Shown piece by piece: positions 50,958 to 58,320 of a DNA stretch of 64,000 bases. Each line of letters starts with the position of its first letter. Positions within the stretch are counted from its first letter, which is position 1. A program made the translations under genes and the position numbers. The DNA comes from Candidatus Aminicenantes bacterium. GTDB taxonomy: Bacteria > Acidobacteriota > Aminicenantia > Aminicenantales > UBA4085. The notes under the pieces are model-generated. The model made no database searches. It saw only the letters and a program-made list of their open reading frames with translations, and had not been told where the DNA came from. The stretch is taken from assembly GCA_026393855.1 (NCBI GenBank), contig JAPKZJ010000112.1, forward strand, positions 55,321-119,320. The letters are read 5' to 3'.

Positions 50958-52273
50958 GCCAGCAAAGTCGGGCCTTCGAGGCCAGCATACTCGACCGCAA
51001 GGCGGTGATCGGTGTCGTCGGCCTGGGATATGTCGGCCTGCCCCTGGTCAAAGCCTTCGTCAACAAGGGCTTTCGGGTCTTGGGCTTCGACATCGACAAC
51101 CGCAAGGTGACGATGCTGAACAAGGGCCGCAGCTACATCAAGCACATCTCGACGGACGAGCTGAAGGGCTACCTGAAGGACAAGAAGCTCGAAGCGACGA
51201 CCGATTTCACCCGGCTCCCCGAGGCCGATGCAGTCATCATCTGCGTCCCGACGCCGCTGGACGCCCACCGCAACCCGGACCTGTCGTTCGTCCTGGATAC
51301 GACCCGGATGATCGCCAAGTACCTGCGCAAGGGCCAGTTGGTTGTCCTGGAAAGCACAACCTATCCGGGCACCACGGACGAAGATATGCTGCCGATCCTG
51401 GAGGCGGGCGGACTCAAGGCGGGTAAAGATTTTTTCCTGGCCTTTTCGCCCGAGCGCGAGAATCCCGGCGACCCCGTTTACTCGGCCTCGAATACGCCGA
51501 AGGTTGTAGGCGGGTATACGAAAGACTGCATGGACGTCGCCAACGTGCTCTACGGCCAAGTGGTGGTCAAGACCGTCCCGGTCAGCTCGACGCGGGCCGC
51601 CGAGGCGACCAAGCTGCTGGAGAACATCTTCCGCTGCGTCAACATCGCCTTGGTCAACGAGCTGAAGATGATCTTCGACCGGATGGATATCGACGTCTGG
51701 GAAGTCATCAAGGCGGCTTCGAGCAAGCCGTTCGGGTTTATGCCGTTCTATCCAGGCCCGGGGCTGGGCGGGCACTGTATCCCGATCGACCCGTTCTACC
51801 TGACCTGGAAGGCGCGCGAGGTGGACTACTCGACCAAGTTCATCGAGCTGGCGGGCGAGATCAACACGGCCATGCCGTATTACGTGATCAACAAGATGAT
51901 CGAAGCGCTGTCGGAGCGGGGCAAGTCGATCAAGGGAGCCAAGGTGCTGGTGTTGGGGATCGCGTACAAGCGGGACATCGACGACCAGCGCGAGTCGCCT
52001 TCGCTCAAGATCATCGACTTGCTGATGAAGCGCGGCATCAAGGTGGAGTACAACGATCCTTACGTGCCGGAGAGCCGCGGCCATCGCGAGTACCCGGGGA
52101 TGGACCTGGCCTCGGTGCCGTTGACCGAAAAGCGCCTGCGGGCGGCGGACGCAGTCATCATCTCGACCGACCACTCCTGCTACGACTACGACTGGATCGT
52201 CCGCAACGCCAAGCTGGTCATCGACAGCCGCAACGCCGTCAAGAAGCCGCGGAAGAACGTCGTCAAGGCGTAG
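50954..52273 (+). CDS. Nucleotide sugar dehydrogenase (UDP-GlcNAc/ManNAc 6-dehydrogenase-like)
   Basis: A 439-residue enzyme: 'IGVVGLGYVGLPLVKAFVNK' is the N-terminal NAD-binding motif, 'SSTRAAEATKLLENIFRCVN' the middle helix, 'PGPGLGGHCIPIDPFYLTWK' contains the catalytic cysteine (G-G-H-C-I-P), and 'VLVLGIAYKRDIDDQRESPS' opens the C-terminal UDP-binding domain. The 'H-C-I-P-I-D-P' pattern favours WbpA/WecC-type UDP-HexNAc dehydrogenases over UDP-glucose dehydrogenase. With the epimerase it would make uronate-type precursors for an envelope polysaccharide. ATG 50954 overlaps the previous stop. A palindromic element follows the stop at once. Confidence 0.9.
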   Translation: MSQQSRAFEASILDRKAVIGVVGLGYVGLPLVKAFVNKGFRVLGFDIDNRKVTMLNKGRSYIKHISTDELKGYLKDKKLEATTDFTRLPEADAVIICVPTPLDAHRNPDLSFVLDTTRMIAKYLRKGQLVVLESTTYPGTTDEDMLPILEAGGLKAGKDFFLAFSPERENPGDPVYSASNTPKVVGGYTKDCMDVANVLYGQVVVKTVPVSSTRAAEATKLLENIFRCVNIALVNELKMIFDRMDIDVWEVIKAASSKPFGFMPFYPGPGLGGHCIPIDPFYLTWKAREVDYSTKFIELAGEINTAMPYYVINKMIEALSERGKSIKGAKVLVLGIAYKRDIDDQRESPSLKIIDLLMKRGIKVEYNDPYVPESRGHREYPGMDLASVPLTEKRLRAADAVIISTDHSCYDYDWIVRNAKLVIDSRNAVKKPRKNVVKA

Positions 52274-52490
52274 CTCGGGGTTGGGGGTTCGCTCTGGCGG
52301 AAATTTTTACGCCGTGGCGTCTCGTTTTTATCGGCGGCTCGGAACTCGCGTCCCGCATCGATTCAACGGTTTTGTACGGTCCGCTCAGACATCCTCGCCG
52401 TCCGTCCTCTTTCCGGGACGGATTCCCTCTAAAAACGAGAACACGCAGCGAAATTTCCGCATCGGCGCTCACCCCCAAACCCCTCGCTAA
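52271..52490. repeat. Palindromic element of the TIR (MITE-like) family, copy at 52.3 kb
   Basis: About 210-220 bp with imperfect terminal inverted repeats of about 55 bp: left GGGGTTGGGGGTTCGC ... GGCGGAAATTT ... CTCGTTTTTA, and the right end read in reverse GGGGTTTGGGGGTGAGC ... GCGGAAATTTC ... CTCGTTTTTA. Its interior ('TGAGC', 'GAATCGATGCGG', 'AGTTCCGAG') is shared with the copies at 59.7 and 61.9 kb. It lies between the convergent sugar-dehydrogenase and nitroreductase genes and contains no gene. Whole-element pairing would form one large hairpin. Confidence 0.7.
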
Positions 52491-52522
52491 AGTTTAAAAG
52501 AGAAAGCATCGGTTGGCTCTAT

Positions 52523-53026
52523 TTAAAGCTTTCTAATTAACTCTCCCAACGCTTTGCGCTGTTTGGGACGCGGGGCGTCGGCGGCGTAGCCCAAAGGGGT
52601 GAAGGCCACGGGCTCGAGGCCAGGCTCGAGCTTCAACACCTCGCGGGCCGCGTCCGGATCGAAGGCTGCCACCCAGCAAGTCCCAAGTCCCTCGTTGGCC
52701 GCCGCCAGGATCAGGTGATCCATGGCGATCGTGACGTCGACGTCGTTGTAGTTTCTGCCGTCGCGGCGGACCCAGTTCTCGGCCGGCACGCCGCAGCCGG
52801 CGATGAGCAGGGGAGCCTGGACGAACCAGGGCCGGGGATAGATCCGGGCCAGCTCCAGCTGTCGGCCGGCTGTTGGGATGACCAGGATGCGAAAAGGCTG
52901 CCGGTTGGCCGCAGTCGGCGCCAGGCGGGCGGCCTCGAGGATGCGAGCCAGCTTGTCTTCCCCGACCGGGTCGGTTTTGTATGCCCTGACGCTGTATCGG
53001 GCCTGGATGAGTTCTTTAAATTCCAT
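52523..53026 (-). CDS. Nitroreductase-family flavoprotein
   Basis: A 167-residue protein with the FMN-dependent nitroreductase fold, near the lower size limit of the family. 'IQARYSVRAYKTDPVGEDKL' is the FMN-binding R-x-S-x-R start, 'AARLAPTAANRQPFRILVI' the S/T-A-x-N-x-Q block, and 'AAANEGLGTCWVAAFDPDAA' the second FMN contact (G-L-G-T-C-W). Such enzymes reduce nitroaromatics, quinones or flavins with NAD(P)H. The natural substrate is unknown. AGGAG lies upstream of ATG 53026. It is 99 bases downstream of hypE's stop and may be cotranscribed. Confidence 0.85.
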   Translation of the reverse strand: MEFKELIQARYSVRAYKTDPVGEDKLARILEAARLAPTAANRQPFRILVIPTAGRQLELARIYPRPWFVQAPLLIAGCGVPAENWVRRDGRNYNDVDVTIAMDHLILAAANEGLGTCWVAAFDPDAAREVLKLEPGLEPVAFTPLGYAADAPRPKQRKALGELIRKL

Positions 53027-53125
53027 GTTCGATTCTCCTGAGTGGCTATTACAAAGACGCCTTTTCTCGTTATGGCGAAATTCGGCTGAAATACTAGATA
53101 TGTTGAATGTTGAGACCTGACCCCT

Positions 53126-54118
53126 TCAGCAAATGCGGGGGAGAAGCTCCGAGGTCAGAGGCTCGAGAAGGCGCAATCCGCCCGACGTCGTCCGGAGCAG
53201 CAGCTCGCCGGCCCGGCCCTCGCTCCCGCCGATCCGGCCGATGATGCGGGCTTTTCTCCCCAACGGATGGGCGGCGATCTTGCGCAGGATCGCCTCCGCC
53301 CTCGCCTTGGGCGCCACAACCACGGCCCGGCCTTCGCAAGCCAGATAAAGAGGATCGATGCCCAGAATCTCGGTTGCGCCGCGGACCGGCTTGGAGAGGG
53401 GGACCTCCGTCTCTTCGATCAGGACGGGATAGGGGAGGCTCTCGGCCAGTTCGGAGAGCACTGTCGCCAGACCGCCCCGGGTGATGTCGCGCATCCAGAG
53501 GGCCCCGAACTTCCAAACCGGGAGGAGGAAGTTCAGAGGCGCGCAATCGCTCCGCGTCGAGCTCTCGAACCCGTATTCCCCCCTGGCCGATAATATCGCC
53601 AGGCTATGCTCGCCCAGCGTTCCGGTGACAATGACCGCATCGCCGGGCTTGATCTTGCGCGGCGCAGGCTCGGCCACGATCCGCCCGAGGCCGGACGTGT
53701 TGATGTAGATCTTGTCGCCCTGTCCGCGCCGCACGACTTTTGTGTCGCCCGTTACGACCTTCACCCCCGCCGCAGCCGAAGCCCGGCGGATGGAGCGCAG
53801 GATTCGGTCGAGCAGGGTCCATTCCAGCCCTTCCTCCAGGATGAGGCCGAGCGAGAGATAGAGAGGGCGCGCCCCCGAGACGACCAGGTCGTTGACGGTC
53901 CCGTTGACGGCCAGCGTGCCGATGTCTCCGCCGGGGAAGACGGGAGGATCGACGACGTAGCTGTCGGTCGTGAAGGCGAATCCTTCCGGCAGGCGGCCGG
54001 CATCGAGCAGCGGCGCCAGCAGCGGATTGCGGAAGGCGGGAAGAATCCGGCCCGAGATGAAGTCGCGCATCGCCTTGCCGCCGTTTCCGAGGTCGAGTCC
54101 GATCCTGTCGGTGGTCAT
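53126..54118 (-). CDS. hypE: Hydrogenase maturation protein HypE
   Basis: A 330-residue ATPase of the PurM/SelD fold that dehydrates the thiocarboxamide of its own C-terminal cysteine to thiocyanate, delivering cyanide to the [NiFe] site. The protein ends 'LLPRIC' with the required terminal Cys. 'FTTDSYVVDPPVFPGGDIGT' and 'LAVNGTVNDLVVSGARPLYL' are the ATP-binding N-terminal blocks. Its start overlaps the hypD stop by one base (TAATG). The operon is hypC-hypD-hypE; hypA, hypB, hypF and the hydrogenase itself are not in this window. Confidence 0.95.
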   Translation of the reverse strand: MTTDRIGLDLGNGGKAMRDFISGRILPAFRNPLLAPLLDAGRLPEGFAFTTDSYVVDPPVFPGGDIGTLAVNGTVNDLVVSGARPLYLSLGLILEEGLEWTLLDRILRSIRRASAAAGVKVVTGDTKVVRRGQGDKIYINTSGLGRIVAEPAPRKIKPGDAVIVTGTLGEHSLAILSARGEYGFESSTRSDCAPLNFLLPVWKFGALWMRDITRGGLATVLSELAESLPYPVLIEETEVPLSKPVRGATEILGIDPLYLACEGRAVVVAPKARAEAILRKIAAHPLGRKARIIGRIGGSEGRAGELLLRTTSGGLRLLEPLTSELLPRIC

Positions 54119-55224
54119 TATTTCCGTCCATATTTATAGAATGCCAGGCAGGCGCCTTCGAACGAAACCATGCAGGGGCCGTGGGGCAGGTCGGGCCGGC
54201 AGGCCCGGCCGAAAAGGGGGCATCCGGGGGGCTCGATGATCCCCTTCAGGACGTCGCCGCAGCGGCATCCGGGCAGGTCGGCCGCCGGACCGCCCAAAGC
54301 CAGGCCGAACCGGTGTTCAGCGTCCTGGGCGGCGTACTCGCTCCGGAGCCGAAGGCCGCTCTTCGGGATCAGGCCGAGCCCGCGCCAGACGGCGTCTTTC
54401 TCCGTCAGGATCTCGGCCATGACGGCCCGCGCCAGCGGATTTCCGTCGGGACCGACGACGCGGGCATAAGCGTTACCCACCCGGGGCTTGCCTTCGGCCA
54501 TCTGTTCCAGGATGGAAAGGACGCCCAGGAGGATGTCGGCCGGCTCGAATCCGGCGATGGCGCCCGGCAAGCCGAATTCCTCGGCCACGAAATCGTAGGC
54601 CCGGGGGCCGATCACGGCCGAGACATGGCCGGGGTAGAGAAAGCCCGAGATCCGGGCGTCTTTGGCTTGCAGGATGGCCCGCAGCGGGGGAGGGATGATC
54701 CAGAGGGCCGTCAGAACGGTGTAGTTGGCGATTTTCTCCCGGGCCGCCCGGCGCGCCGTCAAGGCGATGGCCGGAATGGTCGTCTCGAACCCGGCCCCGA
54801 AAAACACGACCTCTTTGTCGGGGTGGCGGCGGGCCAGATCAAGGGATTCCCGCGGCGAATAGACCACTCGGACCGACGACCCCTGGGCCGGCGCGGCGCT
54901 CTGCAGCGAGCCGCGCCTGGTCGGCACCCGGGTCATGTCGCCGAAGGCGGCTAGGATCAAGTCCTCCCGCTCCGACACCAGGCTCAACGCGGCCTCGTGG
55001 ACGTCGTTGGGCGTGATGCAGACCGGGCAGCCCGGCCCCGCCACCAGCTCGATTCCGGCCTCGCCAAGCCGGCTCTTGAGGCCGCTGCGATGAACGGCCA
55101 TGGTGTGAGTGCCGCAGACTTCCATCAGGCGGCAAGGCCCCGGGATCGTTTCACGAATCGAGGTTGCGCGGCGCAGCAGGGCCTCGATCGTGGTTCGATC
55201 CTGGTAAGGGTCGGCTTTGGGCAT
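54118..55224 (-). CDS. hypD: Hydrogenase maturation protein HypD
   Basis: A 368-residue iron-sulfur scaffold that assembles Fe(CN)2CO with HypC. The cysteine motifs are present: 'CRLMEVCGTHTMAVHRSG', 'GPGCPVCITPNDV', and the C-terminal '[4Fe-4S]' set 'LPGCRCGDVLKG' and 'PPGCPLFGRAC'. 'FFGAGFETTIPA' and 'SGFLYPGHVSAVIG' are further conserved blocks. ATG 55224 is one base after the hypC stop; a longer frame upstream overlaps hypC and lacks similarity. It is coupled to hypE by a one-base overlap. Confidence 0.95.
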   Translation of the reverse strand: MPKADPYQDRTTIEALLRRATSIRETIPGPCRLMEVCGTHTMAVHRSGLKSRLGEAGIELVAGPGCPVCITPNDVHEAALSLVSEREDLILAAFGDMTRVPTRRGSLQSAAPAQGSSVRVVYSPRESLDLARRHPDKEVVFFGAGFETTIPAIALTARRAAREKIANYTVLTALWIIPPPLRAILQAKDARISGFLYPGHVSAVIGPRAYDFVAEEFGLPGAIAGFEPADILLGVLSILEQMAEGKPRVGNAYARVVGPDGNPLARAVMAEILTEKDAVWRGLGLIPKSGLRLRSEYAAQDAEHRFGLALGGPAADLPGCRCGDVLKGIIEPPGCPLFGRACRPDLPHGPCMVSFEGACLAFYKYGRK

Positions 55225-55225
55225 G

Positions 55226-55465
55226 TCAGGAGAGGAACGAGGCGTCTTTGGCGGCAATCTCGCGCAGCAGCTCGAGCGTTTTTTGGGCTTCCTCGTCGTC
55301 CAGGCGGGAAATGGCAAACCCGGCGTGGAGGATGACCCAGTCGCCGATCCGGGGATCGTCGATGAGGGCGAAATCGGCCGCCACCCGGGTTCCCAGGTGA
55401 TCGACGCGTCCGGTTTTGAAGGCGGAATCGAGCTCGATGATTTTCGACGGAATGCCCAGGCACAT
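55226..55465 (-). CDS. hypC: Hydrogenase maturation chaperone HypC
   Basis: A 79-residue HypC/HupF-family protein. It starts 'MCLGIPSKIIELDS', where Cys2 (exposed after methionine removal) carries the iron during maturation. 'RVAADFALIDDPRIGDWVIL' and 'HAGFAISRLDDEEA' are the conserved beta-barrel strands. It is first of hypCDE. The start at 55465 is divergent from uppS, whose promoter lies in the 105-base gap. A longer in-frame extension is antisense to uppS and is rejected. Confidence 0.95.
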   Translation of the reverse strand: MCLGIPSKIIELDSAFKTGRVDHLGTRVAADFALIDDPRIGDWVILHAGFAISRLDDEEAQKTLELLREIAAKDASFLS

Positions 55466-55533
55466 GGCGGACCTCTCGCCGATAGAGTAGCAGAAGTGGC
55501 CGCTATAGTCTACCAAATCTGTCGGAAATGCGG

Positions 55534-55563
55534 TTGACCCGGGAGGGGGGGACGACCTATAAT
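55534..55563 (+). promoter_or_regulatory. Promoter of the uppS-cdsA-dxr-rseP operon
   Basis: TTGACC (55534-55539), 18 bases, TATAAT (55558-55563), then GGCGTCC and ATG 55571. The same string layout (ATAATGGC-TCC-ATG) precedes the UROD-family gene at 2109-2124. Confidence 0.7.
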
Positions 55564-55570
55564 GGCGTCC

Positions 55571-56344
55571 ATGCTCGACGCTTGGAAGGGCTTTCTCGAA
55601 CCCGGGAGCGAGGCCGAGGCTCTGGCCGCAAAGCTCGATCCCGGCCGCCTGCCGGCCCATGTCGCCGTCATCATGGACGGCAACGGCCGCTGGGCCAAAG
55701 AGAAAGGCCGGCCCCGCGTGGACGGGCATCGGGCGGCGATCAAGTCGGTCAAGGAGATCGTGGAGACGGCGGCCCGCACGGGCATCCGGGTGCTCTCCCT
55801 ATATGCTTTCTCCCAGGAGAATTGGAAGAGGCCCCGGCGCGAGGTTGCGACCCTGTTTCGGGTCCTGGAACAGTACCTCATCAAGGAAGACAAGATTCTG
55901 ATCGACAACGATTTGCGCCTGAAAGTGCTGGGCCGGAGGGAAGGCTTGCCCGCCAGCCTGGTCCGCCAGCTCGACCGGGTCGAGGCCGTGACCGCTTCGA
56001 ACCGTCGGATGACGGTCGGCCTGGCCCTCAATTACGGCGCCCGGACCGAGATCGTGGACGCGGTCAGGGACATCCTGCGCGACGGCCGCCTCAAGCCCGA
56101 GGATGTCGACGAGGCCGAATTCGCCCGCCATCTCTACACCGCCGGCCTGCCCGACCCCGATCTTCTGATCCGGACGAGCGGCGAGCTGCGGATCTCCAAC
56201 TTCCTGCTCTGGCAGATCGCTTATGCGGAGATTTGGGTCACACCGGTCTTCTGGCCGGATTTCCGCAAGGTCCACTTCTTTCAGGCTTTGCTCGATTACC
56301 AATCCCGCAACCGCCGCTTCGGCGACGTCCGATCCGCCCGATGA
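55571..56344 (+). CDS. uppS: Isoprenyl transferase (undecaprenyl pyrophosphate synthase)
   Basis: A 257-residue cis-prenyltransferase. 'HVAVIMDGNGRWAKEKGRPR' holds the catalytic Asp, and 'LSLYAFSQENWKRPRREV' and 'PDLLIRTSGELRISNFLLWQ' with 'AYAEIWVTPVFWPDF' are the remaining family motifs. It builds the C55 lipid carrier for peptidoglycan and O-polysaccharide. Two starts are possible: ATG 55562 lies within the -10 box, so ATG 55571, seven bases after it, fits a leaderless mRNA. A G-rich run upstream (GGGAGGGGGGG) could instead serve ATG 55562 if transcription starts elsewhere. The stop overlaps cdsA by ATGA. Confidence 0.9.
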   Translation: MLDAWKGFLEPGSEAEALAAKLDPGRLPAHVAVIMDGNGRWAKEKGRPRVDGHRAAIKSVKEIVETAARTGIRVLSLYAFSQENWKRPRREVATLFRVLEQYLIKEDKILIDNDLRLKVLGRREGLPASLVRQLDRVEAVTASNRRMTVGLALNYGARTEIVDAVRDILRDGRLKPEDVDEAEFARHLYTAGLPDPDLLIRTSGELRISNFLLWQIAYAEIWVTPVFWPDFRKVHFFQALLDYQSRNRRFGDVRSAR

Positions 56345-57147
56345 GCGACCGCCAGCGGACTCCCACGGCCCTTTTCCTGCTGGCCATTCTGCTGTCCGTC
56401 GTCCAATGGGCCCCGGCTTGGGGCTTCTTCGCCGCCGTTCAATTCTTTATCCTGGCCGCCCTGTGGGAATTCTACAACCTGGCCCGCCGCCGCCGGCTCC
56501 GCCCCCAACGGCTGATCGGCCTGGCCACGGCCCTCATGATCAGCGCCTCGTTCCTGTTCCCGCGATTTCCCCTGGCCCTGGCTCTGTTCCTCGGGCTTCT
56601 CGCGGCCGGGGCCTATTTTCTGGCCTCCGTCGACAGCGTCGAGAAGCTGGCCGTCTTCCCTTCGGGCATCGCCCTGACCTTTTTCGGCGCCGTCTATGTC
56701 GCCTTGCCCATGAACTACCTCTACTGGATCCGGGTCGGGGAAGGGAAGGACGGGATTTATTTCCTCTTTCTGGTCATCTTTCTGGGCGACACGGGCGCCT
56801 ACCTGATCGGTAAAACCCTGGGCCGGCATAAAATGGCACCGCTGGCCAGCCCCAAAAAAACATGGGAGGGGGCCGTCGGAGGCCTCGTCTTCGCCCTGGC
56901 CGGCTCCGTAGCCGTCCGGTTTCTCCTGCTGCCGTATATCGGGCTTCTGGCCGCGGCGTCCTGCGGAGTCGTCGTCCATGCCGTGGCCCAGATGAGCGAT
57001 CCCTTGGAGTCTCTGTTCAAGCGGGCTGCCGGGGTCAAGGATTCCTCCAACCTCCTGCCCGGCCACGGCGGCTTTCTCGACCGGGTGGACAGCTTCCTGC
57101 TCGCGGCTCCGTTTTTCTATTATTTCGTCCGACTCTTCTGGAAATAA
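56341..57147 (+). CDS. cdsA: Phosphatidate cytidylyltransferase
   Basis: A 268-residue membrane protein with eight or so transmembrane segments that makes CDP-diacylglycerol for phospholipid synthesis. The CDS signature is complete near the C-terminus: 'SLFKRAAGVKDSSNLLPGHG' followed by 'GFLDRVDSF' (S-x-x-K-R-x4-K-D ... H-G-G-x-x-D-R-x-D). It has 'DTGAYLIGKTLGRHKMAPLA' and 'SPKKTWEGAVGGLV' just before. ATG 56341 overlaps the uppS stop (ATGA), the usual arrangement. The next gene, dxr, follows after six bases. Confidence 0.95.
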   Translation: MSDRQRTPTALFLLAILLSVVQWAPAWGFFAAVQFFILAALWEFYNLARRRRLRPQRLIGLATALMISASFLFPRFPLALALFLGLLAAGAYFLASVDSVEKLAVFPSGIALTFFGAVYVALPMNYLYWIRVGEGKDGIYFLFLVIFLGDTGAYLIGKTLGRHKMAPLASPKKTWEGAVGGLVFALAGSVAVRFLLLPYIGLLAAASCGVVVHAVAQMSDPLESLFKRAAGVKDSSNLLPGHGGFLDRVDSFLLAAPFFYYFVRLFWK

Positions 57148-57153
57148 CGATCG

Positions 57154-58320
57154 ATGCGGGCTATCGCCGTCCTCGGCTCGACCGGATCCATCGGCCTTTC
57201 CACCCTCGACGTCGTCCGCCGCCGGCCGAAATCATTCCGGATCGCGGCCCTGGCGGCCGGGACGAACTTGGCGCTTCTGGCGGCCCAGATTGAGGAGTTC
57301 CGGCCCGGCTTCGTGTCCCTAGCCCGGCCCGAAGACGCGGGGCGCTTGCGGGCGCTTCTTGGCCGCCGGAGGGTCGAGATCGGCGTCGGCCCGGAAGGCG
57401 CGGAAGAGGCCGCATCCCGGCCCGAGGCCGGCCTGGTCGTTTCGGCCATCACCGGAATCGCCGGGTTGCGCCCGACCCTGGCGGCAATCCGGGCCGGCAA
57501 GACCGTGGCTTTGGCCAACAAGGAATCCATGGTCGTGGCCGGCGCGTTCCTGCGCCGCGCGGCGTCCCGGGCCGGGGCGACGATCCTGCCGGTCGACTCC
57601 GAGCACAGCGGCATCTTCCAGTGTCTGTCCGGGCAGGATCCTCGGCTGGTCAGGCGGGTCATTCTGACGGCTTCCGGCGGCCCCTTCCTGCACACGCCCC
57701 TGGCCCGGATCGAGAGCCGGACGGTCCGGCAGGCCTTGCGGCATCCCCGCTGGCGGATGGGCCGCAAAGTGACGATCGACTCGGCGACCCTGATGAACAA
57801 GGGGCTGGAGCTCATCGAGGCCCGTTGGCTTTTCGACATTGAGCCGGCCAGGCTCGACGTCCTCATCCATCCCCAAAGTGTCGTCCATGCCTTGGTCGAG
57901 ATGCGCGACGGCTCGGTTCTGGCCCAGCTCGGGCCGACCGACATGCGCATTCCCATCCAATATGCCATGACCTACCCCGACCGCCTGCCTTCCGCACCCG
58001 CGCCGCTCGACCTGGCCGCGATCGGCCGTCTGGAATTCCGGTCGGTGGAGGAAGATCGTTTTCCCCTCTTCCGCGTCGCCCGGGCCGCCCTGGCCTCGGG
58101 CGGGACCGCACCCGCCGCCCTGAACGCGGCCAATGAAGCGGCCGTAGAGGCGTTCCTGGCCGGCCGGATCGGGTTCTCCGGCATCGCCGCAGTCGTGAGC
58201 GAGGTTATGGACCATCATCGCCGGACCGACCCGGCCGACCTGGCCGCCGTCTTCGCCGCGGACCGAGAGGCCCGGACCTCGGCCGCGCACCTCATCGCCA
58301 AAAGGATTCGCCATGGTTAA
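57154..58320 (+). CDS. dxr: 1-deoxy-D-xylulose-5-phosphate reductoisomerase
   Basis: A 388-residue NADPH enzyme of the MEP isoprenoid pathway: DXP to 2-C-methylerythritol 4-phosphate. 'IAVLGSTGSIGLSTLDVVRR' is the NADPH site, 'VALANKESMVVAGAFL' and 'ILPVDSEHSGIFQCL' the metal and substrate loop, and 'KVTIDSATLMNKGLELIEAR' and 'HPQSVVHALVEMRDGSVLAQ' the flexible lid. The C-terminal domain ends 'SAAHLIAKRIRHG'. It is part of uppS-cdsA-dxr-rseP and overlaps rseP by eight bases. The next MEP enzyme in the cluster, ispG, is truncated. Confidence 0.95.
   Translation: MRAIAVLGSTGSIGLSTLDVVRRRPKSFRIAALAAGTNLALLAAQIEEFRPGFVSLARPEDAGRLRALLGRRRVEIGVGPEGAEEAASRPEAGLVVSAITGIAGLRPTLAAIRAGKTVALANKESMVVAGAFLRRAASRAGATILPVDSEHSGIFQCLSGQDPRLVRRVILTASGGPFLHTPLARIESRTVRQALRHPRWRMGRKVTIDSATLMNKGLELIEARWLFDIEPARLDVLIHPQSVVHALVEMRDGSVLAQLGPTDMRIPIQYAMTYPDRLPSAPAPLDLAAIGRLEFRSVEEDRFPLFRVARAALASGGTAPAALNAANEAAVEAFLAGRIGFSGIAAVVSEVMDHHRRTDPADLAAVFAADREARTSAAHLIAKRIRHG

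Noticed and set aside
55466..55729. Long N-terminal extension of hypC
   Set aside because: It is antisense to uppS, and HypC must begin with Met-Cys, which occurs exactly at 55465.
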